A stretch of 64,000 nt of DNA from a virus. This document shows positions 55,110-62,673 of the stretch, in pieces (the stretch's first letter is position 1; each line of letters starts with the position of its first letter). The DNA lies in IMG/VR virus record IMGVR_UViG_3300041409_000348, positions 39,564-103,563 of that record; one strand, 5' to 3'. The position numbers and the translations under genes are program-made. A model generated the notes under the pieces. The model was not told where the DNA came from and made no database searches. It saw only the letters and a program-made list of their open reading frames with translations.

Positions 55110-55238
55110 GATCCGGTTCCCCCACGGGGTTTGTGTTGCGGTGGATTCTTGCCTACGCCCCGAACTGTATGCCCTACTGTAGCCACAGTCAAACCCTACG
55201 GTGGGGTGTACGCTAGGGGAAACGAAAGGGCTTACACC

Positions 55239-55430
55239 ATGGCACCAGAAGGGACGCCGTTTCGGCGCATCCGCATCGACGACGATCTGTGGAAGCGGCT
55301 GGACGACGCAGCGAAGCAATCCGACCCGGACTCCAACCGGTCCGCCGTCCTGCGGAAGTTCGCACGATGGTTCGTAGGAGACATCAACGAGATGCCCCAG
55401 CGGCCCGAGCCCCAGCAGGGGGAGAGGTGA
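55239..55430 (+). CDS. RHH-type small regulator
   Basis: 63 residues from ATG 55239. FRRIRIDDDLWKRLDDAAKQSDPDSNRSAVLRKFARWFVG is a clear CopG/RHH pattern. Divergent from the lipoprotein; the 130-bp gap carries ACTGT/ACAGT half sites (about 55164-55189) that it may bind. Confidence 0.7.
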   Translation: MAPEGTPFRRIRIDDDLWKRLDDAAKQSDPDSNRSAVLRKFARWFVGDINEMPQRPEPQQGER

Positions 55431-55957
55431 GCGAGCGCACGGCGGTCTACCGGCTGTATGGCGCGGGCGGCGAGTTGCTCTATGTGGGCATCAGTAAGAG
55501 CTTCGGCGCTCGCTGGGAACAGCACGCTTACATGCAGCCGTGGTGGCCCGAGGTCCAGCGGCAGACTGTGGAGTGGCACCCGGACCGGCAGCGCGCGCTT
55601 ACTGCGGAAGAAGCGGCCATTCGTTCTGAAGGCCCGCGACACAATATCCTTCACAACCCGCGCCGACCGCGGCGCACGGCGGCTAACAAACTCAAGGCGC
55701 TCACGGCCGGGCAGGCCGACACCTTGACCGGAGATGTGGCACTGCTGCACTCCTTGGCCGTCGAGAATCAGGTCGCAAACATCGACCGCGAAGCCACACG
55801 CGACGCTCTCATCGACGCCATCTGGGAAGCCTCCGACCAGGACGACATACCGCAAGTCGACATCGCCAAGGAGACCGGGTTCACACGCGAGCGCCTCCGC
55901 CAGCTGGCTCTCCCGGAATACCGCGCGGCCGAGATGAAGCGCCGGGCCGAACGATGA
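55427..55957 (+). CDS. GIY-YIG nuclease with HTH tail
   Basis: 176 residues, GTG overlapping the previous stop. VYRLYGAGGELLYVGISKSFGARWEQH is the GIY-YIG core (Tyr, Tyr, Gly, Arg present); a later Glu in TAEEAAIRSEGPRHN is the metal ligand candidate. The C-terminal IPQVDIAKETGFTRERLRQL is an HTH. Cotranscribed with an RHH protein; possibly exclusion or homing. Confidence 0.8.
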   Translation: MSERTAVYRLYGAGGELLYVGISKSFGARWEQHAYMQPWWPEVQRQTVEWHPDRQRALTAEEAAIRSEGPRHNILHNPRRPRRTAANKLKALTAGQADTLTGDVALLHSLAVENQVANIDREATRDALIDAIWEASDQDDIPQVDIAKETGFTRERLRQLALPEYRAAEMKRRAER

Positions 55958-56127
55958 GCATCGAGTACACGGTCTACTGCGACGCCTGCAGCCAGATCAT
56001 CGACGCCAGCACCAAATCCGCTGCCGTGGCGCGGAGGTCTGTCCGTGGCATGGGCGGCCGGGTGAATCTGCCCGGCGGCAAAGACCTCTGCCAGCAGTGC
56101 GCCGCAGATGGGAAGGCGCCCGAGTAA
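55954..56127 (+). CDS. small Cys-rich protein
   Basis: 57 residues from ATG 55954, overlapping the previous stop. YTVYCDACSQIIDAS and KDLCQQCAADG form a two-pair zinc site. Third gene of the RHH/GIY-YIG unit. Confidence 0.55.
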   Translation: MSIEYTVYCDACSQIIDASTKSAAVARRSVRGMGGRVNLPGGKDLCQQCAADGKAPE

Positions 56128-56158
56128 CTGCGGGGGAGTGGCCGCCCGGCCCGTAATG

Positions 56159-56359
56159 TCACCGGCCGGCGCTATCATCCGTCACCGTCACCGAGATCGA
56201 CTTGATCCCGCCGAGACCCCTGGTCCGCACCACCGGCGTCACCGGGACAGCCCCGGCCGCCTCAATCGCGTCAGCGATGAACACCCCGAGCTCGGCGAGG
56301 GTCATCTTCCCGTCCGCCGCCGTAGCGGTGATCTTCCGCTCTGTAGTCACAGGCGCCAT
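56159..56359 (-). CDS. small hypothetical protein
   Basis: 66 residues from ATG 56359: KMTLAELGVFIADAIEAAGAVPVTPVVRTRGLGGIKSISVTV. Alpha/beta; common in actinophages. 13 nt after the membrane gene stop. Confidence 0.65.
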   Translation of the reverse strand: MAPVTTERKITATAADGKMTLAELGVFIADAIEAAGAVPVTPVVRTRGLGGIKSISVTVTDDSAGR

Positions 56360-56372
56360 TGTGCCGTCCGCA

Positions 56373-56999
56373 TCAGTCCAGCCGGTAACGCCACGAGCGG
56401 GAATCGGGGAACCCGAGCAGGCGCGCGGTCCCGGCCCGCTCCGCCCGCCGCTGCCCCACGATGATCACAGCCACGAAAAAGTCAGCGACCGCCAGGTACA
56501 GCGGATACAGGACACCCGTGACCGTGATCTCCGCCGCAGCCAGCGTCAGCGTCGCCCCGGCCCCGAACAGCAGGTACACGAACCACGGCTCCTCCCGCGG
56601 CTCATCCCACGCATGCCGGATCGTCGGCAGATACGCCGCCAGGTCAGCGGCAGCAGCCACGATGACGGTCGCGGCGGGGGAGCGCACCACCATGAGCAGC
56701 ACCAGGCCGGCGGTCACCGCGGTCAGGCTCAGCACGTCCAGCCATGTCACCGTCCAGTCCCCGCGCCGCAGCGACAGCACCGTCACCGTCCCGCACGCCG
56801 CCGCGCAGATCCCCGTATAGAGGGCGCTCGGGTACTGGCCGGTGACGAACGACGCGAACGTGACCTCGGCCAGCAGCGCCGCCCACGCCCCCCACGAGAC
56901 CACCTCAGGGCGGGCGGTACCCCGCAGGGTGCACACCACGTACATGACCGAGGCGACCAGGGTCAGCAGGTCCCCGGCGCCGACCTCCGCCCAGCTCAC
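56373..56999 (-). CDS. polytopic membrane protein, PQ-loop-like
   Basis: 208 residues with about seven hydrophobic helices. ADLAAYLPTIRHAWDEPREEPWFVYLLFG has the Pro-bearing helix and following acidic loop of PQ-loop (SWEET/semiSWEET-type) proteins. Start overlaps the upstream gene. Could be host-derived; substrate unknown. Confidence 0.6.
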   Translation of the reverse strand: MSWAEVGAGDLLTLVASVMYVVCTLRGTARPEVVSWGAWAALLAEVTFASFVTGQYPSALYTGICAAACGTVTVLSLRRGDWTVTWLDVLSLTAVTAGLVLLMVVRSPAATVIVAAAADLAAYLPTIRHAWDEPREEPWFVYLLFGAGATLTLAAAEITVTGVLYPLYLAVADFFVAVIIVGQRRAERAGTARLLGFPDSRSWRYRLD

Positions 57000-57478
57000 G
57001 CCATCGCCAGCAGCGACTCGGCGTGCCCGTCACCCCAGTCCACCACCCGGCACCCCGGATCGGTGCGCGCCCGCGCCACCAGCCACATCTCCAGCAGCCG
57101 CCCCGGCCGGTACTCCCGGAAACCCGGGACCATCTGCCCGGCCAGCACCCGGATCCCATCCGCGTCATAGCTGAACAGGTCCCAGGCGGCCAGGTCACCG
57201 CCGATCCGCAGCACCGCCAGCGCCCCAGCGGAGTAGAACAGGCGGTGGAACTCGTGCAGCTGGACCGGCCGGCCCGTCTCCACGTTGCGAGCCACGTAGG
57301 CGCGGGCCACCTCAGCCATGTACGGGCGCATCGCCTGCTGCCCCCGGTAAACCAGCGCCACCGCCCGCACACGGTCCCGGCTCAGGGCCCTCGCAGCCTT
57401 GCCGAGGTTGCGCTGCAAATCCCCGGACAAGGCCGGCAGACGGTCACCGACCTGCGTATATCGCTCCCCAGTGCTCAC
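56996..57478 (-). CDS. hypothetical protein upstream of the membrane gene
   Basis: 160 residues, GTG 57478; TACATT lies 8 nt upstream. Helical N-terminus (LQRNLGKAARALSRDRVRAVALVYRG) and an alpha/beta C-terminus (LLEMWLVARARTDPGCRVVDW). Overlaps the next gene by 4 nt. No family recognised. Confidence 0.6.
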   Translation of the reverse strand: MSTGERYTQVGDRLPALSGDLQRNLGKAARALSRDRVRAVALVYRGQQAMRPYMAEVARAYVARNVETGRPVQLHEFHRLFYSAGALAVLRIGGDLAAWDLFSYDADGIRVLAGQMVPGFREYRPGRLLEMWLVARARTDPGCRVVDWGDGHAESLLAMA

Positions 57479-57533
57479 AGCACACCAATGTAACCCCGCC
57501 GTGCCATGCGTGCCAGGTGTGCTAACCCGTTCC

Positions 57534-57764
57534 CTATGCCGCCGCGCGGGTCAGGGACGCCAGCAGACGGCCATACGCCAGGGCATGCGCAGCGGACGGG
57601 CGACGCGTCCCCGCCTCCCACATCGACACCGCCTGATGCGAGACGTGCAGCGCCGCGGCGAACTCGGCGAGGCTCACATCCGCGGCCGACCGTGCCGTCC
57701 TGGCCCGACCCGCAGACAGGTCCGCGCGGATCTGGGCCACCTGGGCTAGGTCGACGGGGCGCAC
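57534..57764 (-). CDS. XRE-family repressor (putative immunity regulator)
   Basis: 76 residues from GTG 57764. SLAEFAAALHVSHQAVSMWEAGTRRPSAAHALAYGRLL is a typical XRE HTH. TATCCT sits exactly 6 nt before the start, so the transcript is probably leaderless, like mycobacteriophage and lambda cI mRNAs. It lies opposite the integrase unit, with a palindrome between them, the usual lysogeny-switch layout. Confidence 0.8.
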   Translation of the reverse strand: MRPVDLAQVAQIRADLSAGRARTARSAADVSLAEFAAALHVSHQAVSMWEAGTRRPSAAHALAYGRLLASLTRAAA

Positions 57765-57770
57765 CCTTCA

Positions 57771-57776
57771 AGGATA
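57771..57776 (-). promoter_or_regulatory. leaderless -10 box (TATCCT) of the XRE gene
   Basis: Minus-strand TATCCT, TGAAGG, GTG. Confidence 0.6.
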
Positions 57777-57877
57777 AGGCGGCCGGGCGGTCTGCAAGTG
57801 GTCGGCGACACACCGCCAACAGCCCGGCCACCGGGACGCAACTACCGAGTTACATGGTCCGGCGTGGCGTTCAGGAG

Positions 57878-57905
57878 ATACACCATAATGACTGTTATGG
57901 TGTAT
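57878..57905. promoter_or_regulatory. 28-bp perfect palindrome, candidate operator
   Basis: ATACACCATAA and TTATGGTGTAT arms (11 bp, perfect) around TGACTG. TATGGT within the right arm can act as a rightward -10 for the integrase unit, so a bound repressor would block it. Unrelated in sequence to the 13-bp operators at 22909 and 46362. Confidence 0.7.
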
Positions 57906-57910
57906 GTATG

Positions 57911-57934
57911 CCCGGTAGGGTCATCCCTACCGGG
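57911..57934 (+). promoter_or_regulatory. leader hairpin of the integrase unit
   Basis: Perfect 10-bp stem CCCGGTAGGG / CCCTACCGGG with a 4-nt loop, immediately after the palindrome and 36 nt before the ATG. It has no T-tract. The order promoter, CCCGG hairpin, about 30 nt, start resembles the HNH leaders. Confidence 0.6.
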
Positions 57935-57969
57935 CCAGCCGTTCGTATCGACCAGACCGAAGGAACAAG

Positions 57970-58227
57970 ATGGGTCAGCTAACCGATCAGAACAACGAGC
58001 CAGTGACCGATGCAGACCGGGAAGCGGCTGCGCGGCGCGCGGCGGACACCGACCTGGATCACTACATCGTCGTCCCGGCTAGCCCGTGGGGTGGGCAGCG
58101 GGCAACGTTCGGGCCAATGACCGAAGGTGCGGCCCGCGCCAAGCTGGACAAGTTCATGCCCCTGTACATGCCTGAGTGCCCGCCGAAGCTGCTGCGCCTC
58201 GTAGAGGACTACGAGGACGGCCAATGA
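57970..58227 (+). CDS. small hypothetical protein before the integrase
   Basis: 85 residues with GAAGGA upstream. TDLDHYIVVPASPWGGQRATFGPMTEGAARAKLDKFMP; alpha/beta, acidic. Overlaps the integrase start by 4 nt, so could be an excisionase-type accessory or antirepressor; no HTH seen. Confidence 0.6.
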   Translation: MGQLTDQNNEPVTDADREAAARRAADTDLDHYIVVPASPWGGQRATFGPMTEGAARAKLDKFMPLYMPECPPKLLRLVEDYEDGQ

Positions 58228-59189
58228 CCGACCTCGCGGCGACCACGCCGCTCGACGGCCGGATCATCACCCCGCAGATGGAACTCACCGCCCGGCTCAC
58301 TGCCGAGTGGTACGGGACTCTCGGCGAAGGCAACACCGCCGCCGCCTACGCGAACGACCTGAACCTGTGGCGCACCTGGTGCGAGGCGAACAGCATCGAC
58401 CCGCTCACCGCACGCAAGACCGACACCGGAAAATGGATCCGCGACCAGCAGGCCCGCGGATTCGCCAAACGGACCATCGCACGCCGCGTCTCAGCGGTCT
58501 CCGCCTGGTATGAGTTCCTCCACGAGGAAACCGCCAACTCCCCTGTCGTTCTGGCCGCCGAGAACCCGGCACACACCCGGAAACGCCCAAAGGTCGCTAG
58601 GGACGACTCACCGACGCTCGGCCTGAGCAAAGCCCACGCCCGTCAGCTCATCCTCGCGGCCGACGCCGACAGCCTCCGCAGCGGTGCGCTGATGCGCTTC
58701 CTGCTCGGCAACGGCCTGCGGGTCGGGACCGTCGTCAGCGCCCGCATCGAGGACATCGCCGAAGACGACGGGCATCATGTGATCTTCCTGCGCGGCAAGG
58801 GCGACGTCCGCCGCAAGGCACCCATCCCCCCGCCCGGCTACAACGCGATCACGAAGATGCTCGCCGAACGCGGCCACCCTGCGGAGGGCCCGCTATTCGC
58901 TACCTCGACCGGGCGGCCGGTCGACCGCCATTACATCTTCCGTCTCGTCCGCCGCCTATCCGTCCGGGCAGAGATCCCGTCCGCAGCGCACCTGTCCCCC
59001 CATTCGCTGCGTCACTCGTTCGCCACCGAAGCGCTCAAGCGCGGCGTGTCCCTGCACCAGCTCCAGGACGACATGTGGCACGCCGACTCACGGACGACCG
59101 AGATTTACAACCGGGCCCGGAACCGGCTCGACAAGAGCGCCGCCTATGTGGTGGCCGGCGAGTTCGAGCCGGTGACTGATGACGAGTGA
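58224..59189 (+). CDS. int: tyrosine recombinase (integrase)
   Basis: 321 residues from ATG 58224. N-terminal core-binding SAM-like domain (NTAAAYANDLNLWRTWC; FAKRTIARRVSAVSAWYEFL). Catalytic set: Arg 166 (GNGLRVGTV), Lys in LRGKGDVRRK, His 260 and Arg 263 (PHSLRHSFAT), His 286 (MWHADSRTT), Tyr 295. It integrates or excises the phage at att sites. MWHA replaces the more usual LGHA. Length normal for a small XerD-like phage integrase. attP not identifiable by eye. Confidence 0.93.
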   Translation: MTDLAATTPLDGRIITPQMELTARLTAEWYGTLGEGNTAAAYANDLNLWRTWCEANSIDPLTARKTDTGKWIRDQQARGFAKRTIARRVSAVSAWYEFLHEETANSPVVLAAENPAHTRKRPKVARDDSPTLGLSKAHARQLILAADADSLRSGALMRFLLGNGLRVGTVVSARIEDIAEDDGHHVIFLRGKGDVRRKAPIPPPGYNAITKMLAERGHPAEGPLFATSTGRPVDRHYIFRLVRRLSVRAEIPSAAHLSPHSLRHSFATEALKRGVSLHQLQDDMWHADSRTTEIYNRARNRLDKSAAYVVAGEFEPVTDDE

Positions 59190-59616
59190 GCCGCACGATT
59201 TCAGCCCGGCGTGCTGGTCCTGGCCGCCACCGACGGACGCCGACCGGGAGCGTGTCCGCACGCTGTACAAGTCAGCTATCGACCAGCTCGGGGACGGCAT
59301 ACTGCCCGCCCTGGTGATGTCCGACTGGCAGCAGGAACGCTGCGCGGTATGCGGCGGGCAGGGTGCCCCCGTGGAGGACCACGACCACGGCACTGGCCTT
59401 GTCCGTGGCTACCTCTGCCGCGGCTGCAACGTGGCCGAGGGGATGAACCGTTACGCCGGGCGCGTGTGGCGGGAGTACCGGGAACGCAACCCCGCGTCCA
59501 TCTGCGGCGTGGTCGAGCGGTACTGGGATCCGCTCACGAAGGAGTTCGCCGAGCCAGCCGAGCCGCTCTCGGCTGACCGCTGGAAGAACCACCCGATGCG
59601 CGGCGTCGGCCTGTGA
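59179..59616 (+). CDS. recombination endonuclease VII
   Basis: 145 residues, ATG overlapping the integrase end. CAVCGGQGAPVEDHDHGTGLVRGYLCRGCNVAEG is the diagnostic His-Me/zinc motif of T4 gp49-like Holliday-junction resolvases. It resolves branched DNA before packaging. Its placement with the integrase is unusual but seen in actinophages. Confidence 0.9.
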   Translation: MTSEPHDFSPACWSWPPPTDADRERVRTLYKSAIDQLGDGILPALVMSDWQQERCAVCGGQGAPVEDHDHGTGLVRGYLCRGCNVAEGMNRYAGRVWREYRERNPASICGVVERYWDPLTKEFAEPAEPLSADRWKNHPMRGVGL

Positions 59617-59626
59617 GTGCGGCTAG

Positions 59627-59827
59627 CTACGGCTGACGGTACGGGCACGGCCTGACGAGGTGCAGCAGCCCGAGTACCGGATCCCCGGTGTAGTCCCCGC
59701 ACCGGCTGCAGTAGCCGAACGTGCAGTCTTCGGCATGCACCGAGAGCGTTCCGCAGCACGGGCAGGTGAAACAGCGCTGGCCCGTGTGGTGGCCGGTCAC
59801 TGGCATCCCCCCAGCATCCCCAGTCAC
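59627..59827 (-). CDS. small zinc-ribbon protein
   Basis: 66 residues from GTG 59827 (ATG 59806 possible). CFTCPCCGTLSVHAEDCTFGYCSRCG: seven Cys in two knuckles. Function unknown. Confidence 0.6.
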   Translation of the reverse strand: MTGDAGGMPVTGHHTGQRCFTCPCCGTLSVHAEDCTFGYCSRCGDYTGDPVLGLLHLVRPCPYRQP

Positions 59828-59929
59828 TGTGTGTGGCGATCAGGGGACTTTGTGTTTCAGGAAGATGCTACGCCGGGTATGACCAGGTTGCTCAGGTTGC
59901 GGTGGCAGTCCTCCCCCCGGCTGCCACAC

Positions 59930-60073
59930 CCTGCAAGTGCCGGTCTCCCGGGATCTCCCCCTGTCACTCTCCCGGGGGACCGGCCCCCCTCACGTGCTGC
60001 GGTCCCCCGGGAGAATGCGAACCCGCTCCCCGGCCCGCAGCGAGGTTGAGAGGCCGGGGAGCGGGAGCCTTGG
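59930..60073. terminator. array of nested stem-loops (terminator region)
   Basis: Three related CTCCCGGGGGACC-type arms (about 59942-60014) are followed by a 14-bp perfect stem, CCCGCTCCCCGGCC / GGCCGGGGAGCGGG, at 60028-60070. Placed between a sense block and the antisense secreted-protein genes. No gene is apparent from 59828 to 60076 otherwise. Confidence 0.6.
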
Positions 60074-60076
60074 GTG

Positions 60077-60751
60077 TCAGCCGGTGATGTTCCCGGCCGC
60101 GGGAACCTGCCCGCCGTTGTTAGAGATGCCGTCGTCCCACCGCTGGGTCTGCGTGGCCCGGTAGGGGACGGTCACGTGGACCTTGTGCCCATGCCGGTGC
60201 ACCGTCACGGTGCGGTATTTCGTCACCGTGACCTTCGCGGCGTAGGCCCAGTTCCAGTTGCCGATCCCCGCGCCGCCGAATGTGGTGCCGGCCGGGAACG
60301 CCTGCTCGAACCAGTCGCTGGTGCCCTGCGGGCCCGTGGACGGGTCGCCGTTCTCGTGGGACGGCACCAGGCGCGCGTTCGGCTCGGTGCTGGCGGTGAA
60401 ACTGTAGGACGCGGCACCGTTCACCTGGCCGCTGACCCGGCCGCGGATGTGCTTACCCGCGTCGGTGCCGCCCTGGTTCGGGGTGAACGCACCGCGGATG
60501 GTGGTGAACGAGCCGGTGTCCCGGACGGCCGCGGTGAACGTGTGCGGCCCCGTCTGGGTGATGGTCAGGGCGCGGTCCATGCGGTCCAGGGCCCAGTCCC
60601 CGTTGCCGCCGCTGTCGGGCCGGTTAGTGAGAAGCGTGGAGGCGCGGACAGCGTGCGGGTGCGGGGATGCGCTCGCGGCGGCGGGGAACGCCACGATGGC
60701 GGCTCCCGTGGCAGCTGCGGCGATGGTGGTGAGAACGGGGCTGGTCTTCAT
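60077..60751 (-). CDS. secreted protein, host-like
   Basis: 224 residues from ATG 60751 (AAAGGTG upstream). Signal peptide MKTSPVLTTIAAAATGAAI ... ASAS. Mature beta-rich domain: GNGDWALDRMDRALTITQTG, FTAAVRDTGSFTTI, GAFTPNQGGTDAGKHIRG, TSDWFEQAFPAGTTFGG. Resembles actinobacterial exported proteins of unknown function. Its role in a phage is unclear; possibly lysogenic conversion. Confidence 0.7.
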   Translation of the reverse strand: MKTSPVLTTIAAAATGAAIVAFPAAASASPHPHAVRASTLLTNRPDSGGNGDWALDRMDRALTITQTGPHTFTAAVRDTGSFTTIRGAFTPNQGGTDAGKHIRGRVSGQVNGAASYSFTASTEPNARLVPSHENGDPSTGPQGTSDWFEQAFPAGTTFGGAGIGNWNWAYAAKVTVTKYRTVTVHRHGHKVHVTVPYRATQTQRWDDGISNNGGQVPAAGNITG

Positions 60752-60863
60752 AGGGGGCACCTTTGCCTGTCGGATCGGTTTGTCACATGAGCCCGCCCCC
60801 CGGGCCCTGGGGAGGAACCCGGCCAGGATCCAGGCCCGGGAGGCGGGAGCTTTCAGGCGGCGG

Positions 60864-61577
60864 CTAGTTCTGGGTGTCCCAGATCTGGTTGGTCGGCACC
60901 TGGTAGTTCTGGGTGATGGTGGCGTGCTCCACGTCCTGCTGCACCAGCGAGCCGGTCAGGGCATCGCCGGGGTCGGTGGCCACGAGCGGGTCGTTCGTGT
61001 TCACCGTCTGGCCGACGTTGATCAGCACGTACTTCCCGCCGCCGAAGATGACGGACGAGTGGGTGCCCAGCTCCGGGGTGTTGCTGCTGCTGACGGGGAG
61101 GACGATCCACTCCTGCCAGACGGAGTTGGGGTTGTCCGCGCGGAGCGCCATCTTCGTCGCGGTGGACGCGGCGGGGCCGTCGAGCCCGACGTACGTGTTC
61201 GCCCCGCCGTTGCCGAACGGGTCGTACTTGAACCGGACCACATCGTCGCCCTTGTAGGCCGACCAGTTCAGGCCCGACTGGTTGACCTTGCCGTGGCTGC
61301 TGACCGTCCCCGCCGGGACGATGAGCAGGTCCGCGCCCGGGTCGGTGGTCGACGACTTCTCGTACCACAGGCCGATCGGGCTGTTCACCGCCGTGGCCTG
61401 GTGGAGGGCGTCGAGAGCGCCGCGGAAGGCGTAGTCGTTCTGGATGTGGTAGCAGGCGTTGCAGGTCTGGGTGCTGACCGGAGCTGCGCTGGCGGCCCCC
61501 GCGCCAGCGAGCCCCATCCCGCCGGCGAGCAGCGCGGCGGACCCCGCTGCTGCGGCGATCTTTGCCTTAAAAGACAT
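60864..61577 (-). CDS. secreted protein, unknown function
   Basis: 237 residues from ATG 61577 with AGGAGAA. Sec signal MSFKAKIAAAAGSAALLAG ... ASA. One CNAC near the mature N-terminus; then a beta domain (ADLLIVPAGTVSSHGKVNQSG, NTYVGLDGPAASTATKMALR, YVLINVGQTVNTN). Not recognised. Second of two adjacent exported proteins. Confidence 0.7.
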   Translation of the reverse strand: MSFKAKIAAAAGSAALLAGGMGLAGAGAASAAPVSTQTCNACYHIQNDYAFRGALDALHQATAVNSPIGLWYEKSSTTDPGADLLIVPAGTVSSHGKVNQSGLNWSAYKGDDVVRFKYDPFGNGGANTYVGLDGPAASTATKMALRADNPNSVWQEWIVLPVSSSNTPELGTHSSVIFGGGKYVLINVGQTVNTNDPLVATDPGDALTGSLVQQDVEHATITQNYQVPTNQIWDTQN

Positions 61578-61711
61578 TGTTCTCCTTGTTCGGATGATCC
61601 CAGCCGCTGATGCCGGTGGTATCGGCTGGGCGGGGAAACGGGCCCCCGGCACATGCCAGCGGCCTCACGACGCTGGCATGTGCCCGTGGCCCGTCCTCGG
61701 TGGTGGTTCGT

Positions 61712-62077
61712 TCACCGCACCCCGCCGGGGACAGGCCGGAGCACCGGGCGGGGCTGGGCGGCTTCCCTGGTGCGGCGCACGAGGGCGTCACGCAGGGCCT
61801 TGGACTTCGCGCCGAGAGCGTCCAGGGCGCGCTTGCGGCGCTTGCGGTTGCGCCACCACAGCCATGCCAGGACCGCGGCGAGGGTGAAGCTCAGGATCGA
61901 CCACGGCCATGAGCCGTCGAGGATGTCCCCGGTCCCGATGACCGCATTGCCGATGATCAGGACGCCGAGAACAGAACGGCCCGGCCGTCCTCGCCAGATG
62001 TCTGTCATCTGTATGCCCACCGCGACGAGGATGGAGAGCAGCCCGGAAGTGGACAGGGCCACACCCGCGACAATCAC
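61712..62077 (-). CDS. small membrane protein
   Basis: 121 residues, GTG start. Three hydrophobic helices (about 1-22, 34-50, 56-74), then a very basic C-terminus (RNRKRRKRALDALGAKSKALRDALVRR). 14 nt after the upstream small membrane gene. Function unknown. Confidence 0.6.
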   Translation of the reverse strand: MIVAGVALSTSGLLSILVAVGIQMTDIWRGRPGRSVLGVLIIGNAVIGTGDILDGSWPWSILSFTLAAVLAWLWWRNRKRRKRALDALGAKSKALRDALVRRTREAAQPRPVLRPVPGGVR

Positions 62078-62090
62078 GCCGCCTCCGAGG

Positions 62091-62279
62091 TCACAGGCGG
62101 ACCGTCCGGCCCAGGGCGCTGATGCCGCCGGGCTGGGTGATGAGCTTGATCGCCTGCCGGGTTTCCCGCTCGAACCTGCGGCGGCGTGCCCACCTGGCCA
62201 CCCGGTGGGCCACCGTGGGACCGGCCGCCGCCGCCAGCATCGCCGCGGGCAGCGCTATCACGAACACCGTGCCTGCCAC
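62091..62279 (-). CDS. small membrane protein
   Basis: 62 residues, GTG with GGAGC upstream. One hydrophobic helix (TVFVIALPAAMLAAAAGPTV), then basic VARWARRRRFERETRQAIKLI. First of a two-gene unit with the next antisense gene. Confidence 0.55.
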   Translation of the reverse strand: MAGTVFVIALPAAMLAAAAGPTVAHRVARWARRRRFERETRQAIKLITQPGGISALGRTVRL

Positions 62280-62436
62280 TAGCTCCGCTCCCCCATCATC
62301 GTGCTTCCCTCCCCAGGGCTGTCCGTGTGACGCTGCGGTATACCGTAGCGGCGGACAGTGACTCTTGTGGCTCTGCGTAAGAGACGCGCAGCATTCTGTC
62401 AGGGTTTACCGCTGTTGCGGGACCGTTACCCGGCCG

Positions 62437-62673
62437 TTACGGAACGGGCGCGGGGTCGCTGGCCGGGGGGAACCCCTTCAGCATCAGGACATTCGCGACG
62501 AGATCCAGCACCAGCCGCGCCGTCTCATCCGGGTACTGGGTCAGCAGCGGCGAACCGAGCGTCCCGTCGACCGTGGAGACGCGGAGACGGCGCCGCAGGG
62601 CCCGCTCGAGCTGCCCGGGTGGCAGCGCGGCCAGTGCGGGCGCGAGATCCGGTGCGGCGGTCACGATCCCCAT
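62437..62673 (-). CDS. small hypothetical protein
   Basis: 78 residues from ATG 62673, overlapping the SLOG-like gene by 13 nt. APALAALPPGQLERALRRRLRVSTVDG and ARLVLDLVANVLMLKG; helical. The 158-bp stretch 62280-62436 shows no further gene. Confidence 0.6.
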   Translation of the reverse strand: MGIVTAAPDLAPALAALPPGQLERALRRRLRVSTVDGTLGSPLLTQYPDETARLVLDLVANVLMLKGFPPASDPAPVP

